Below are positions 35,928 to 64,000 of a stretch of DNA of 64,000 nucleotides, piece after piece (positions within the stretch are counted from its first letter, which is position 1; each line of letters starts with the position of its first letter). The stretch spans positions 24,589,053 to 24,653,052 of the forward strand of contig NC_089274.1 in NCBI RefSeq assembly GCF_963678975.1, written 5' to 3'. Made by a program: the position numbers and the translations under genes. The stretch is from Dysidea avara. Its lineage: Eukaryota; Porifera; Demospongiae; Dictyoceratida; Dysideidae. Under the pieces are notes generated by a model. That model did not search any database. It saw only the letters and a program-made list of their open reading frames with translations, and was not told the origin of the DNA.

Positions 35928-36859
35928 TTTTCATTGAACAATAATGACACACATGTACAATAGTACAGAATAATATTGGTAATACAGGCATACGCTTAAG
36001 TATAACCAAAGTTAATAGATGTTAAGATATTAACAGTCCCAAGAATAGCTGTCTTTTGGAGGTTATTAAACAATGTTTCGTTATAGTCAGGTATTCGCTT
36101 CAAATGAGTTTGTTGGTTAGCTGATACCACACCAGAATGGCCAATCACAACAGGAACAAGATCAACAGGTTGACCATAACACTCGGAAATCTCTCGGACA
36201 AGGGTTTGATACTTATTCAATTTTTCTTGCTCCTTAGTTAGTACATTGATATCTGCAGGGCAAGCAACTTCAAAGAAAATTATTCGCTCTTACTTCTTTA
36301 AAAACAACACAATGTCAGGCCGATTGGATGAAACATGGACATCAGTGTACAAACCAAAATCCCATAAAACCTTTGCAACCTCATTTTCAACCACTGGCAA
36401 AGGTTGGTGATCATACCAGCACTTGGCAGATATTGGCAATTTGAAAGACTTACTGAGGTGCAAGTGAAGCACCCTGCCCACCATGTTATGCCTGCGAAGG
36501 TAACTAGTTGGTGCCAGTACAGGACAGCCAGAAAGTATATGCTGGATTGTCTCTTCCTGTTCCTGACACAAGCGACACAAGATTGACTGAATTGGAGTGT
36601 GCATTATCTTTGCCTGGTAAACCCTAGTGCACAACACCTGATCCTGCACGGCAAAAATACTACTTTCAGACTCGCCGTGGAGCGAACATTGCAGCCACTT
36701 GAAACTTCTCACAGCATCAATAGTTGAAGATTGTATGAAGGTAAAAAATTTACCATGTAATGGCTTGTCACATAGTACACTCTGAAGCTTCTTCCTCTGA
36801 GCAGCTATCACAGCAGTTTTCAATTGTCCAACCTCATAATTTAAAACATCAGTCAACAA
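35879..36859 (-). mobile_element. LINE ORF2 C-terminal fragment with zinc knuckle, nuclease-like region and trinucleotide tail
   Basis: On the minus strand a frame runs from 36859 with CRLCQEQEETIQHILSGCP (a CCHC knuckle), then RPDIVLFLKK and, after one in-frame TAA (about 36290), IIFFEVACPADINV and VIGHSGVVSANQ, ending at 35996. The D...E-x-A spacing and position after the knuckle resemble the C-terminal region of some non-LTR ORF2 proteins. The 3' end runs into a pure (TAG)n tail (plus ACT, 35,879-35,928). RT is absent, so this is a 5'-truncated dead copy. Confidence 0.65.
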
Positions 36860-36868
36860 CAGAGAAGA

Positions 36869-36906
<38 letters not shown>

Positions 36907-37076
36907 TTCATTCAAATGAATTGACACACATGTACAGTATGTACAGAAATACAATGACAATACAAGCATAAGCCTAAGTACAGCCAATGTTCAAAGATGT
37001 TAAGATGTTTACGGTCCCCAAGATAGCAGCTTTCTGGAGGCTATTAAACAAGTTCTCATTGTAATCATCATCTCAA

Positions 37077-37117
<41 letters not shown>

Positions 37118-37310
37118 GTAGTAGTACTACTAATACTACTACTACTAGTAGTACTAATAGTAGTAGTACTACTACTAGTAGTACTAATAATACTACTATT
37201 AGTAATACTACTAGTAGTACTACTACTACTAGTACTACTAATACTACTACTACTACTACTAGTAGTACTACTAGTAGTAGTACTACTACTACTACTACTA
37301 ATAGTGCGTT
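36869..37310 (-). mobile_element. Second LINE 3' end with expanded trinucleotide tails
   Basis: The segment 36,940-37,060 repeats the 3' end of the preceding fragment (compare 'tacggtccccaagatagcag' with 'acagtcccaagaatagctgt'). It is bounded by ACT/TAC arrays at 36,869-36,904 and 37,077-37,310. The last array flips repeatedly between ACT and AGT, forming strings of ACTAGT palindromes. Confidence 0.6.
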
Positions 37311-37825
37311 TACACTAGCAGTTGGGCACGGTACGGTACAGTACAGCACGGCACGGTACGCTTAATTTTGCTAGTGTAAATGGGTATCGATCCGAGCCAA
37401 ACCGTTACGTGCCGGGCTGACCTGGCCCTGCTACTTCAACCGTGCTGGCTCGGTACGGCACGGCACGGTAGACAAATTGAAACAAACCTTGCTATATCCT
37501 TGGCTGCTGCACGTAAATACGATGGCTTCTACCATGGCCAAACGTGAAACAAAGTCCAGTTACCAAGTTCAACTTGAATGAGCTGTCCATAGAGCGATAG
37601 CCGCTGATATTGTCCTTCAAACGGATTGCTGGTAACTTGTACGACAGCAACTGCTTGAAACAAGCTTGAAAACGGCGAGGGCATCTCATAGGACGATACT
37701 TTAGCCATCACGTGCTTATGTATAAACTTGCCCAGCACGGTTATTTCCTTACCAATGTAAACGCGCACTTAAAACATAGCGTACCGTACCATGCTGTACC
37801 GTACCGAGCTGGAGCTACGCACTAT
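37303..37825. mobile_element. Inverted-repeat element rich in GGTACGG
   Basis: The ends 'aatagtgcgt' and 'acgcactata' are inverted. Subterminal blocks are GGCACGGTACGGTACAG at the left and 'cgtaccgtaccatgctgtac' at the right. It is typical of non-autonomous DNA elements with G/C-rich subterminal repeats. It is wedged between two ACT arrays. The superfamily is uncertain. Confidence 0.55.
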
Positions 37826-38033
<208 letters not shown>

Positions 38034-40992
38034 ATTTTGAGTTTCTTTCCACCTTTTCACTATTAAATACACAGCCCTATCTATACCCAGCATTTTCCCT
38101 ATAGTTCAGCCATAACCTAACCCTTACAATCTTTAAAATAAACTCGATGATGATTATCACACACACACAAAAGGGACTTGCCCAAAAATATACAAATCAC
38201 AAATAAACATATGTATTCATCTATGCCACAATGATAGTTATTGAGGATAGAACTGTGACATGAGTGTAACGTATGCTACTTTAATTTGCTATATATGTGG
38301 TTTCGCCTCTTAACGAAGAAAGTTTTTCTCAACTCATTTCAGGTGTGTTTATGGGGTACTGTGAAGTTAACACTAGCCATAGACCATACATTCATTAGCT
38401 GATTCAGCATTTCTTACTACTGCAGACTCGTAAAGACTGCAAGGCTATTTCATTAGAGTATTTGTGACTACTGTGTTTATAGCAGTGGCATGAATTTGAA
38501 GCTGCTAGAGCTCCAGTGATCATGAACCACGTACCTAGTACCTAGTTCACATGTATACATTTTAATTGATAATATTTTCATATGATTCACAGTGGAATTT
38601 TATGCAAGTACTTTTATGTAACTGCTCTATTAGAGTATCTTGATCTTTTGCAGCACTAGTATCTACAAATGTAGTAGTCATGCATATTCTTTAGTGCTTA
38701 CTGTGTCTTAGCTGTAAGCCAATAGCTACAGTATATATTGATTTTGCCTAGTATCAAAATTTCAGGAAATATATATTCCATTTGAAAAACTATTTTACAA
38801 GTTATGGTATGTGTTTTATGCATATTGAATGATAACATACAATGCTGGTGGAGATGATAAAATTTGGATTAACTTTAAGCTAAGTAAAATGACCTATCTC
38901 ATGCATATCATAGTCAATTAATTATGGGTATAGTGAGCCTTGTACTAAAGCTATGAGGCAGTAGTTACCTAGCACATGCACTACTTTAGCTATGCATCAT
39001 GTATATAACTGTGGTCCATGCAGTTGTGCATGTTGCATGCATTTAAAATGCTACATAGCAGTGCTTGCATGAATGCGGTCAGTTTAAGGACTCATATTAT
39101 TATTTACTTGCAGCGAATCAGTTCAAGATCACTTTTCTGGAAAAGAATATGCCTTGTGTTGATGAGAGGAATAGAAGAATATTCAGTTGTTACTGTCAAA
39201 TGGTACGCATGTATAGAATCAATTGAGCAAATAGTTGTATAGCTAATTCACATGTAACTTTACCATGTAGGTTAGTGATCTGATTTTAGTTTACAAGATT
39301 TTAGTGCTAAATCTGAAGACACAATATATCGTCTAAACTTCGGTAAGTTGGTCATGGTTAATTTCTTATTAGTATCCCTGTCACCTTAACATCATTAAGG
39401 TAATGTGCAGCATGTATTTCATGTAGATATTACCAAAGCACGTACCAGCAGACTTCAAGATACTAGCAATTCCTCAGGTATCCTATGTGTCATGTGCAAG
39501 TGCGCATGTTATATATATATGTCTGACTACATTAACTTACAGTTTTTTTGTCCTGGCCTTGTAGAAATTTTTGCAAAGTGCACAAAGACAAAAATTGAAA
39601 CTTTGAATGTCCATGTATATCTCACAAATGGCTGGTGTGAATTTGCTGTGTGGTCTATTGCTCAACCGCTAAAATATTGCCTCTTGAAATATTTTGGCTA
39701 TATGGTACAGTACAAAAATGGTGTTCATTGGAGAACAGGCCATATATGAAAATCGTGTTTGCTTTCTTCTTGTCAATATACACATGGAGTAATGGTTGGG
39801 ATGCTGGCTTTCTTGACCACACAACCATGTCTTACAAATGATTTTCAATATTATGGTAACAAATAAGTCTTGGCCTGGCTGTATTGATTAATAAGAGGTT
39901 GAGAGAGAAACTAGCTATTAAATTTGCCACTCAGTTTGTTTGGCATCTGCATCACTCGTGCATCACATGCACATGTTCTTATGTGTAGTAATATCTAACT
40001 TTGATGTATGTACAACTTTCAGATGTACTAGTACTATCCACTAAGCTCAGGATCATGATACACAAGATCATCAAAGTGCAAGCATGTCTTTAAATGTTTG
40101 TACAGCTGCACTTTTGTATACAACTATTTTTCTTTTACAGAATGCTGTGGGCTACCTAACTGGTGTCAACAGTTACAACACCTTTGCATATATCCTTCAG
40201 AGCTGTGCCACAGAGCTGTAGTATTATTGTAAGGAAATGATTGAAAAGAAAATTAAGGGACAGAAGACTCATGATCAGGTATAATTGTTAAAGCAATAAT
40301 AAAATAGTAATAAATATTTATTCAAATTGCGTACAGGTTGCAAAAGAACAACTAAAGTATTTGAAGGCCAGTGGCGAGTACTTTGAAAAGGTACAAAAAA
40401 AGTTAAATGTAAATTATTTATGAGCAACAGTGTACATGTATGGCAATACGAGTTCATATAACATTATGAATTCTTGGTGACACTTAACATAGTTATATAG
40501 ACACGTATTTCAGGAGAGGTCTAAAGCGTCATTGTATCAAGATGGCACTGCTAGCCCGTTTCATAACAAAACACAAATTGACTGAAGGATTACCACCAAT
40601 TCCTTCAGATATTGATAAATATGTTCAACAAGTATGCGAAATCCAATTGATGGCTGCCTTAGATGACATGAAATCCAAGTATGAGGTGCATAATTTAAAG
40701 CAGTCAAGGCAGCGTAACATGGAGGTAACACTGCACTATCTTAGTAAATTGAAGAGATTACTGCAAGACACTTCATCCCTTGATATTCAAAAAGTAGCTA
40801 AAGACTTGGAACCATGTTCTTCTCCCGTGATCACTGCACTGAGAGTTGGAATGGCAAGAAGGAGAACCTAGAACTATCTTTACCTCTATGGTACTTGTGT
40901 TATATTTTGACAATGTATAAACTTTAAATAAAATGTGACATTAGACAATGAAATTGCAGCAATATAAAAGCTATATATTATATAGAAATAAA

Positions 40993-56903
<15,911 letters not shown>

Positions 56904-56999
56904 AACCCTTTCCTTGGTAATCCCTGCACAATACATGGTTTTCCTAGCTAAGTAAATTATATTACGTGAATGTGGTAAACAGGGTTGAGTTAACAGGGA

Positions 57000-59700
57000 C
57001 TCACATACTATGACAGGGAGGGACTCACATCTGTGCCAAAAGATTATAGATGACCCATATACTCACATATTTAGTAAAAAATCACAAAATAAATTAGAGC
57101 TGAGGATGTTCACTTTTTACTAATATAAAAGTAATACAGTCACTTGTTGCTAGGAGATGGTGCATTCTTGAAAGAGACCACAAATGTACCACAGCCAGCC
57201 CCTTAACACTTTCTTCCATATTAGATGATGACTGTATATGTAGTAACAGGAGCCCCACAAGCTTGCTGTGCTTTGTGCCTTGTGGGCTCCTGCTCATAAT
57301 GTATACCTTATTATCCTGCATGCGTCCAGTTACTGTCAGCTCTGTTGCTATAACACATGTTATGTCACCATCACATGAATACTGAACAATACAGTATTCA
57401 GTATGTGCTATTCTGCAGTGTATTCATGCAACATGGGATATTTTTTTGCTTGTGTTGCAAGACCAATATTTCAAAAATTGATAACCTGTTAAAATTCATT
57501 CTAAAAATCAAAGGACTCTATAGTTTTAGGTTTATTGCAGAGAACAATTTCTGGGATTAATGCAGACTTATCCTATCACACAGTATGGTAATAGCAGGGT
57601 TTGTGCTTTTTCGCCAAACAATATCAACTGAAAACTAGCCTCACCTTTCAGAGTATTGGATAGGTACAACCAAGAGCAAATGTGCTTCTGATAGTTTCTA
57701 CAGAATTTAAAATAAATTTATTAACTGTATGTGTCTCATTTCTTTATCCACTAACGTGAAGGTGTTAGTTTGTGGGTAGCAGGTCATAAAAAAATCCCAA
57801 ACAAAGTAATTTAAAAACGAAGCAGGGATTCAAGTGATAAAAAGTAGGAGAACAAGAAATGAATGATGGTAGTCCAGCATATTACTAGTCCTGAAGTGGA
57901 TTGATTACAGAGGAGCTTATCATACTGTTCTCTACAATACCGTGAAACAGGAAGGACATAGTTGAAAATCAAGCCATAGACATTAAAAGGTAACGAAACA
58001 AGGAGGTGCCGTCGCACATGCAGCTATACTAGATAGATATTATTTATGGCTATTATAATTCAAACAATAAGTTGTAGTTTGGCAGCACGCTTAATCATAA
58101 AAACCCATTAATGTTGAATGGATATCACTAATCATAAATATAGTATGGGTAGGAAGAATTAATCAGCCTATTACTCATCACTGGAGATACATATACTGCT
58201 TATCTCACCAGCTATATCTATTGCACTGATATAAACACCTGGAACAAACCGATTCACACTTTCTGCCATAAGCCACGATACATTCATTCACTGTTGTGAT
58301 GTGTCAAAAGATCATGTTGAGTTTTAGAATATAAAAGAAGTACATCTAATAGTAAACTTTCCATTGGTTCTGAACTGTTTATTATGATATGATCCACTGT
58401 ATAAGAACATGTGCCTCAGTTATATTTACAAAACACCACTGTATGTAGGAGTATTTATTATATATGACATTACATTATGACATTACATTATCACCTTCCA
58501 CAAAACAAGTCCTATGGAATGACTACTAATAAAACCATCAATGATGTTATCAGGTTACATGCTAATAGTATTATCATAACTACTGTATATATTATAGAGT
58601 TTCAAATGAGTGTAATATAAAACCATTTCACACTAAAAGCAGGAAAGGAAAGTATTATTGTTTAACACAATTAGGATTATGGACTTTATGGCAAACAAGA
58701 ATTACAAGATATGGTAGCAATGTGTGATATTTTCAAAGCCTCATAATGTACTTGTTCTTGCATGTATCATCATAGCCCATTTCTGAAAAGTCACAAGTTC
58801 TGATGTGTAAAAGAGTGTCACAGCACTGTTTAGATGACTGGCCCAGTAACTAACAACAGGATTCAGGTGAGTGTGTAGTTGGCATTGGGCATGGAATCTT
58901 ATGAAAATACAAAATATACTGAATCAAAGTTACAATGACTTTAAGGTGAATGTACAATCTTCTTGTGAGCTCATAACTTGACTTTAGAAAGTTGCTACGG
59001 CTTCAGATTTCACGATGATTTACAGGAAGTTTCAGAGGGCAAAAACAGGTAGGCAAAAATATCGAGCGTTCTATTGCAAAAACCTTACCTAGGCAGGATA
59101 GCTCACCATGCAACAATAAGTATATGTTATGTACTTTTACCTAGTAACTTACTTTTTAACAGCACTCCTCTACAATTACTTGGTTACATTTAAAAAAAAA
59201 AATTCCTAGGATGGAACAAATATGGTTTTGCCCTCAAAAAATGGTGGATGCACCATTTCGATGGTGTAATGAAGTGCCACGCCTTAATGTGCATAGGGTC
59301 TAATGCTACGTACTTTTAGGTACAGATTTTACAATAAAGAATTTAGTTGAAACCTAAGCATAGTTCTAAGGTAACAACAATTACAATTAAGTTGCTATTT
59401 TCCTCAATTACAAAAGATCTACTCACAATAAGCGATGCCAACATTATTACGGATCAAATGGAAGCTGGGAAGCAATACTATGATCAAAGCTGGTCACTAA
59501 ATGTGGCAAGTATTGTATGTGTACACTATCATGTTTAAACAACACCAAAACATGACCCAGACATGATCCTTAACATAACAACATGACAATGCGTTTATAT
59601 AAGTGGGCTTGTAAGTCATTACCACATCACACATTGACATCCCATATTGACGGGCTGTTGACCCTAACTGGTCAAGTCGGTACGCCAGTGCGTTTTTCTG
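57000..59700. other. Intergenic, nothing recognised
   Basis: This lies between the 5' end of iRhom gene 2 and the 3' end of gene 3. No supported gene. The gene 2 promoter should lie near its left side, but no element can be assigned. Confidence 0.45.
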
Positions 59701-59726
59701 AGTATAGGCCACTTCTGTACTAGCCT

Positions 59727-60065
59727 TTAACCTCGCATAGGGATACCGAATACGTACAACGCTAACAATATTGTGTACCGTATCGTTCCTTTTCCTGTGA
59801 GACGTAGGCTATCGCGTAGGTCTCCTTTGCGTATTGCCTTCCAGTACTGTTGGTAAAAGTCATCTTCGCACACTCCCTGCTGTCGTAAGTCCGCCATGTC
59901 CCACTGACCACCAAGACTTCTGTGGCCGAGTAGCACTTTCGATGATTGAAATGCCAGTAGTTGCCTCCCCTTGAAACATTGCACGTGATCAGGTATATCA
60001 GTAAACCCCGAGGAAGCCAAGGGGGAGGGGTGAACTTTAAAGGACAGACAGGCACTATCACCCAA
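59727..60065 (-). pseudogene. Possible BIR-domain fragment
   Basis: A minus-strand frame of 112 codons contains PLASSGFTDIPDHVQCFKG. This resembles the start of a baculoviral IAP repeat (LA..GF...G..D.VQCF). The zinc ligands that should follow (CxxC, H, C) are not seen in this frame, so it would be a fragment or decayed copy. No flanking exons were identified. Chance similarity cannot be excluded. Confidence 0.25.
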
Positions 60066-61029
60066 GTTAAGTTTTTTATTTCCGATCCTAAAATTTAAAT
60101 AGACTAACTTTATATAATAATTAATTTGCTTTGAAATAGCTATCCCATGAAAAATATCACCCTGATGCCTTTTAGGTCATGCTAGCGCTTGTGTTTCGAG
60201 GACTCACTGGCCCACATTTGTTTGTTTAATAAATTCTGGGTTAATATATTTGTACAATGTTTTTATTATTCCCATTCCATTAATGATGGTTTCTCTCTTA
60301 GCTAGCTACCATATCATACACATGAAACCAGGCCATTGCAAATTATTATCATTAGCATAGATCCTTTACACCCCATTAGGTAGCCCAGCTGGCATAAATT
60401 TTTCATTGGTAGTTTCATCAGTGCCCCCTTAAAGGATGTATGACTTTCACTGCATGATGGTGTTCAACTAGTCCCATATATATATGATTGTGTGTCCAGA
60501 CAAACACAATGGTAACATATTTGGCAAACATTGCATGTATATGGTATCAAAGTTGGATGTTGTGGTTGGCCTAGCATCTTTGCCTCAGGTCATGTGTATA
60601 CTTGTGGTTTGTTCCAGTCTATTTATACTTTTTGTCACATAAACAATTCAATAATTTCCAATAACAATCAGCATGTTCATTTTTGTAAGTTATTCAATAG
60701 CTTACGATTCACGACCCTTACTATAGAACTTTTGCATGCATTGTGGAACCTGTACTCAAAATTGAAGTATTATTATTACAGTGATCAGCACTGAAGGTCT
60801 ATAGCAACTTGTGCTGCAGCCTAATAAACAGATACTGGAGACTATTAGACAACTTTAAACCAGTCAATAAGGTGAAACAGAAAATGGGCCAAAGAAAGGA
60901 AAAAAATCTCTCCACCCCCAGGCCACCCAATGTCTATAGTTATAGTCTATAATCCATATGGTCTAGTTGAGCACTACACTCAGTCTCCTCTAGGAGGAAT
61001 GGATTTTCTTCCTTTAACAGTATTTATTA

Positions 61030-61400
61030 GGCCACTCCAAATAAATTCTCTGTTTCCCGTCCACCGCCCGCATCTGGTTACTGTCAGCTCTAAATATTCC
61101 ATTCTTCCGTATTCTTCTATTGTTTCCCGGTTATTCTTGCATACTGGCAGGCTCAATAAAGCTCACGTGTCAGCAGTGCTATCAAGTCAGCACAAACTTC
61201 ATGTTTGTGTTATTTTTGCAATTTAAAAAGGAAGGAACAAGCCTAAGCATGCTTTTGTGCAGCTTTTTATGGTTGTACCAGGCAAATACTGGCTTGAAAA
61301 GCTGCCAATTTTATAATGAAATAATGGAAATGGACCGCCCGCCCGCATGTAAATATGCTTGAGTCCAGGACGGGAAACAGAGAATTTATTTGGAGTGGCC
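61030..61400. mobile_element. PIF/Harbinger-like MITE with perfect 33-bp terminal repeats
   Basis: GGCCACTCCAAATAAATTCT (continuing CTGTTTCCCGTCC) is repeated exactly in inverse at 61,368-61,400. The flanks are TTA on both sides (ttatta...ttatta). A TWA target site and GGCC-type ends fit Harbinger-like elements. Perfect ends suggest recent activity. No transposase inside. Confidence 0.8.
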
Positions 61401-62119
61401 TTATTATCAGGGCATCAGAGTAAAAGTGAAAGTGGTAAGGCTCAGTTTGGGGGCATGCCGCCCCCCAGGAAAATTTTGAATTTGCACATTGAGGTAATTT
61501 TGGGCTGTGGCACTGTGTGCAAGGTGCTAGTCTAACTTACAAGTGTTTAATGAAACTATTGCACACTGTACACTCCACAAAGCACCTCAGTAATACTATT
61601 TAACTCTTAAACTCACAATTTAAGTTTATTACTTAAGAGATAACCTGTAAGGGACGTTCCAAAGTAACTACAAACAAAAACAAGCTAAATAGGTAATTAT
61701 TCTTAGAGGTACATGGACAAAGTCAACATGAAACTGTTCCAAGTGAAAGATAGGTTAGATAAGTGCCATAAACAAATGCTATAAGTATTACATGTTGTTT
61801 TGGCTTCACCAAGTTTGAAAGTTTTTTTTGTTTATACAGTCAAAAAGTGGTGAGGTGTAACTACTCGTATTATGTATGATAATATCAATTTTAATTGCAT
61901 GGTCTATAATCATAGTCGTTGATAAATATTTAGCATCTCACAAGGTTAAACACTTCACTAAAGTTACAGGACATGAACTGTGAAAGGCTGTATATACCAA
62001 TCTCCAAATGTCAGTCACATGGCTTCCTTAATTCATATAACTACAAAACACATCTCTTGAACATTGAGGCATGTAACAACAAAATTTGGAAGGAAATCCA
62101 TGCATACGCCATGCATGCA

Positions 62120-62588
62120 CAGTGGCGGATCTAGAGGGGTTTCCCCTTTTTAAATTTAGCTCAGTGGCAGTCTAAGTTTATAAACATTGTTGCACTGACA
62201 AGTTGTCATAGCAGACAACTATATACTACTGTATTTCTCATGCATGCAGTTGCACTTAACCGACATCATTTATAGCTATGCAGCAATATTTCACTGTTTT
62301 CTCCCACAGCATTAAAAACGATCGAGATACTCTAATAGAGCAGTCATGTAGTTACTCTAATAGAGCAATCAAAGCTACAGCTTGTGGTCACCATATTTGC
62401 CTGTAGTTAGCTATAGTATTTACAGTTTAAAGCATTGGATTTATTGTAATTGGTGACTAAAAATAGCCTAAAATCTGATCTCAGAGCTTCTAAAATCTCA
62501 AAATTTTCCGCAGAAATGTCATCAGATACCTTATTCAGCTATACCTACTTTCAGAAACCCCCTTTTAAAAATCCTAGATCCGCCACTG
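62120..62588. mobile_element. hAT-like MITE
   Basis: CAGTGGCGGATCTAGAGGGG is mirrored by 'cctagatccgccactg'. The interior carries 'gatcgagatactctaataga' twice in part. Partial flanking duplication 'atgca'. Confidence 0.7.
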
Positions 62589-62825
62589 ATGCAGATTATT
62601 CATAGAATCAATCTAAAAAAATCAGTAGTTTAGGGCATTAAAGATGTGCATGTTTATAGCACCATAAACTACATGTCCACAGCACCATCAATACTCCACT
62701 GAACTATTTCTTGAGTAATGAGATTGTACAGATACATGGCAACATAGGATACAGATAAATAAGTTAATGGCAATGCTATACAGTCAGTACACAGTTACAT
62801 AAAATCAGTAACTACACTGCATGGT

Positions 62826-64000
62826 CTATATGACTAAATCAACATCTCTATGATCTGGTGTAGGTCTCTGGTCTTGGCAGATGGTATCACTGAATGGTAT
62901 ACATGTGAGATACTGGCATATGTAACAGTTAGGTTGAGCTTCATAGAATATGATGAATAGAGCACCATAGAAAATGGCAAATAAAGGAGCACAAATGATT
63001 ATCAATATCAGCTTGAGTTGGTCAACTTGTTTGTGGCCACTACTTAGATCTCCATTAAACAAGGAATAGAACGGTACAACCATGGCACTCAAGAGTAGAC
63101 CACCAATAAGGCCACCAAGGTGAGCAAAGTTGTCAACATAAGGGAACATACCAAGACAAAAGAAGAATACGATGATCAACAATACTTTGGATAGCTCAAG
63201 TTTCGGGTATAAGAATTTTTTCCATTCCCACACCACATACACTAGTACTGCAGCCATAACTCCCATGATACTACCAGCTGGTCCAACCTGTAGCACACAA
63301 TGAAAACCATATGTTATAATTACAGTGACACTGTGGGACCTGTCTAAAATGAACACTGGGACTCAGATTTTTTTGCTGTAATACAGAGGTTTTCCACCTT
63401 CTGAGGTAAATACATCAGGCCTGCATGCTGGCACCAAAAATCCTTTTGCCAATTTATGGAAGTTTCTTCTATCGGGTCGGAGTCTTTCTAAAAGTGGCTT
63501 ACTGTAGACAGGGTTAAAACAAATTATTTTGATATTTCTGAGATGGCCCAGCCAGACTGTGAGAAAAATGCACACAAGTTACTTCAATAGAACAATTACT
63601 CGGATGTTATAGTGACCAATCTATTAGAGTATCTTGGGTGATTAAACAACCCTCTAAACTGAATGATGGCTCTTCTATCCAAACCTGTGGTTCTATAACA
63701 AGGTCACAGGAAATGGTCCAGCTTTGCTTTTTAGGAGTCAATGTTGGTATTAACTTCACATGACTACTAGATCTACATGGTCCTATTAACAGGGTAGCAG
63801 TTCTAAGTGAATACCAAGCATATATGCATAGCATGCATTATTGCTTTTAAAAGTATAGAGCTGTACAGTTTATCAAATAAATGCATGAACTATGGATCCC
63901 TATACATGAAATACTGCTGATTTACCTCAGGTCTGTAAGGGATTACTATTGCACCAAAAATGTTACCAGCAAATCCACTACCGAGGTAGATGACACTAAC
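62826..64000 (-). CDS. iRhom gene 3, 3' part (two exons; cut by window end)
   Basis: Last exon 63287-62826 and penultimate exon from beyond 64000 to 63926. It contains [32 protein letters not shown] and [15 protein letters not shown], ending DVDLVI-stop. The protease serine position is again GPAGS, so it is a pseudoprotease. The last exon and the whole last intron are about 99% identical to iRhom gene 2. The penultimate exon differs at several adjacent codons (NIFGAIVIP here, NILSAIVIP in gene 2). The rest of the gene lies beyond the window. Confidence 0.9.

Noticed and set aside
39405..39749. 114-codon plus-strand frame
   Set aside because: It runs through the donor of the predicted exon ILPKHVPADFKILAIPQ in a different frame; the spliced model fits the neighbouring exon phases better.

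Overview
This is eukaryotic, AT-rich DNA. Protein-coding sequence is split into short exons with GT-AG introns and is buried in mobile-element debris. The main genes are tandem inactive rhomboids (iRhoms), which are metazoan. With them are a DIRS-type retroelement, CR1/Jockey-like LINE remnants and many inverted-repeat elements. Together these suggest an invertebrate animal, most probably a sponge or another early-branching lineage. The phylum is inferred; the metazoan assignment is firmer.

Layout. 1-6.2 kb: no host gene found; degenerate tRNA-like SINEs, inverted-repeat elements, a 5'-truncated LINE and a TTAA-flanked element. 6,176-33,846 (minus): iRhom gene 1, 15 exons, 719 codons, reconstructed exon by exon in one frame. 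Its introns hold a family of hairpin-ended repeats, a nested DIRS-like retroelement (14.4-18.0 kb), a 67-copy 13-bp minisatellite (25.7-26.6 kb) and several smaller elements. 33.85-34.24 kb: a short divergent intergenic region. 34,244-40,871 (plus): an unrecognised multi-exon gene whose splice sites and phases survive, but which carries two in-frame stops and a frameshift, so it is called a probable pseudogene. 40,993-56,903 (minus): iRhom gene 2, with the same exon phases as gene 1. 57-62 kb: no host gene found except a weak BIR-like fragment; a perfect-TIR element and a hAT-like element. 62,826-64,000 (minus): the last two exons of iRhom gene 3, cut by the window end and nearly identical to gene 2, introns included, until an abrupt change inside the penultimate exon.

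iRhoms are ER/Golgi/cell-surface polytopic proteins that lack rhomboid protease activity and, in animals studied, escort ADAM17 or route EGF-family clients. All three copies here carry GPAGS where active rhomboids have the catalytic serine, and all keep the cysteine-rich luminal iRhom homology domain or the parts of it that fall inside the window.

The most unusual non-coding signals are: two hairpin elements that share a central core but have unrelated, element-specific arms, each arm sequence occurring three times in its element; the minisatellite that is open in all three minus frames and encodes the same 13-residue peptide in each; and a retroelement gag whose frame is restored by removing a canonical intron.
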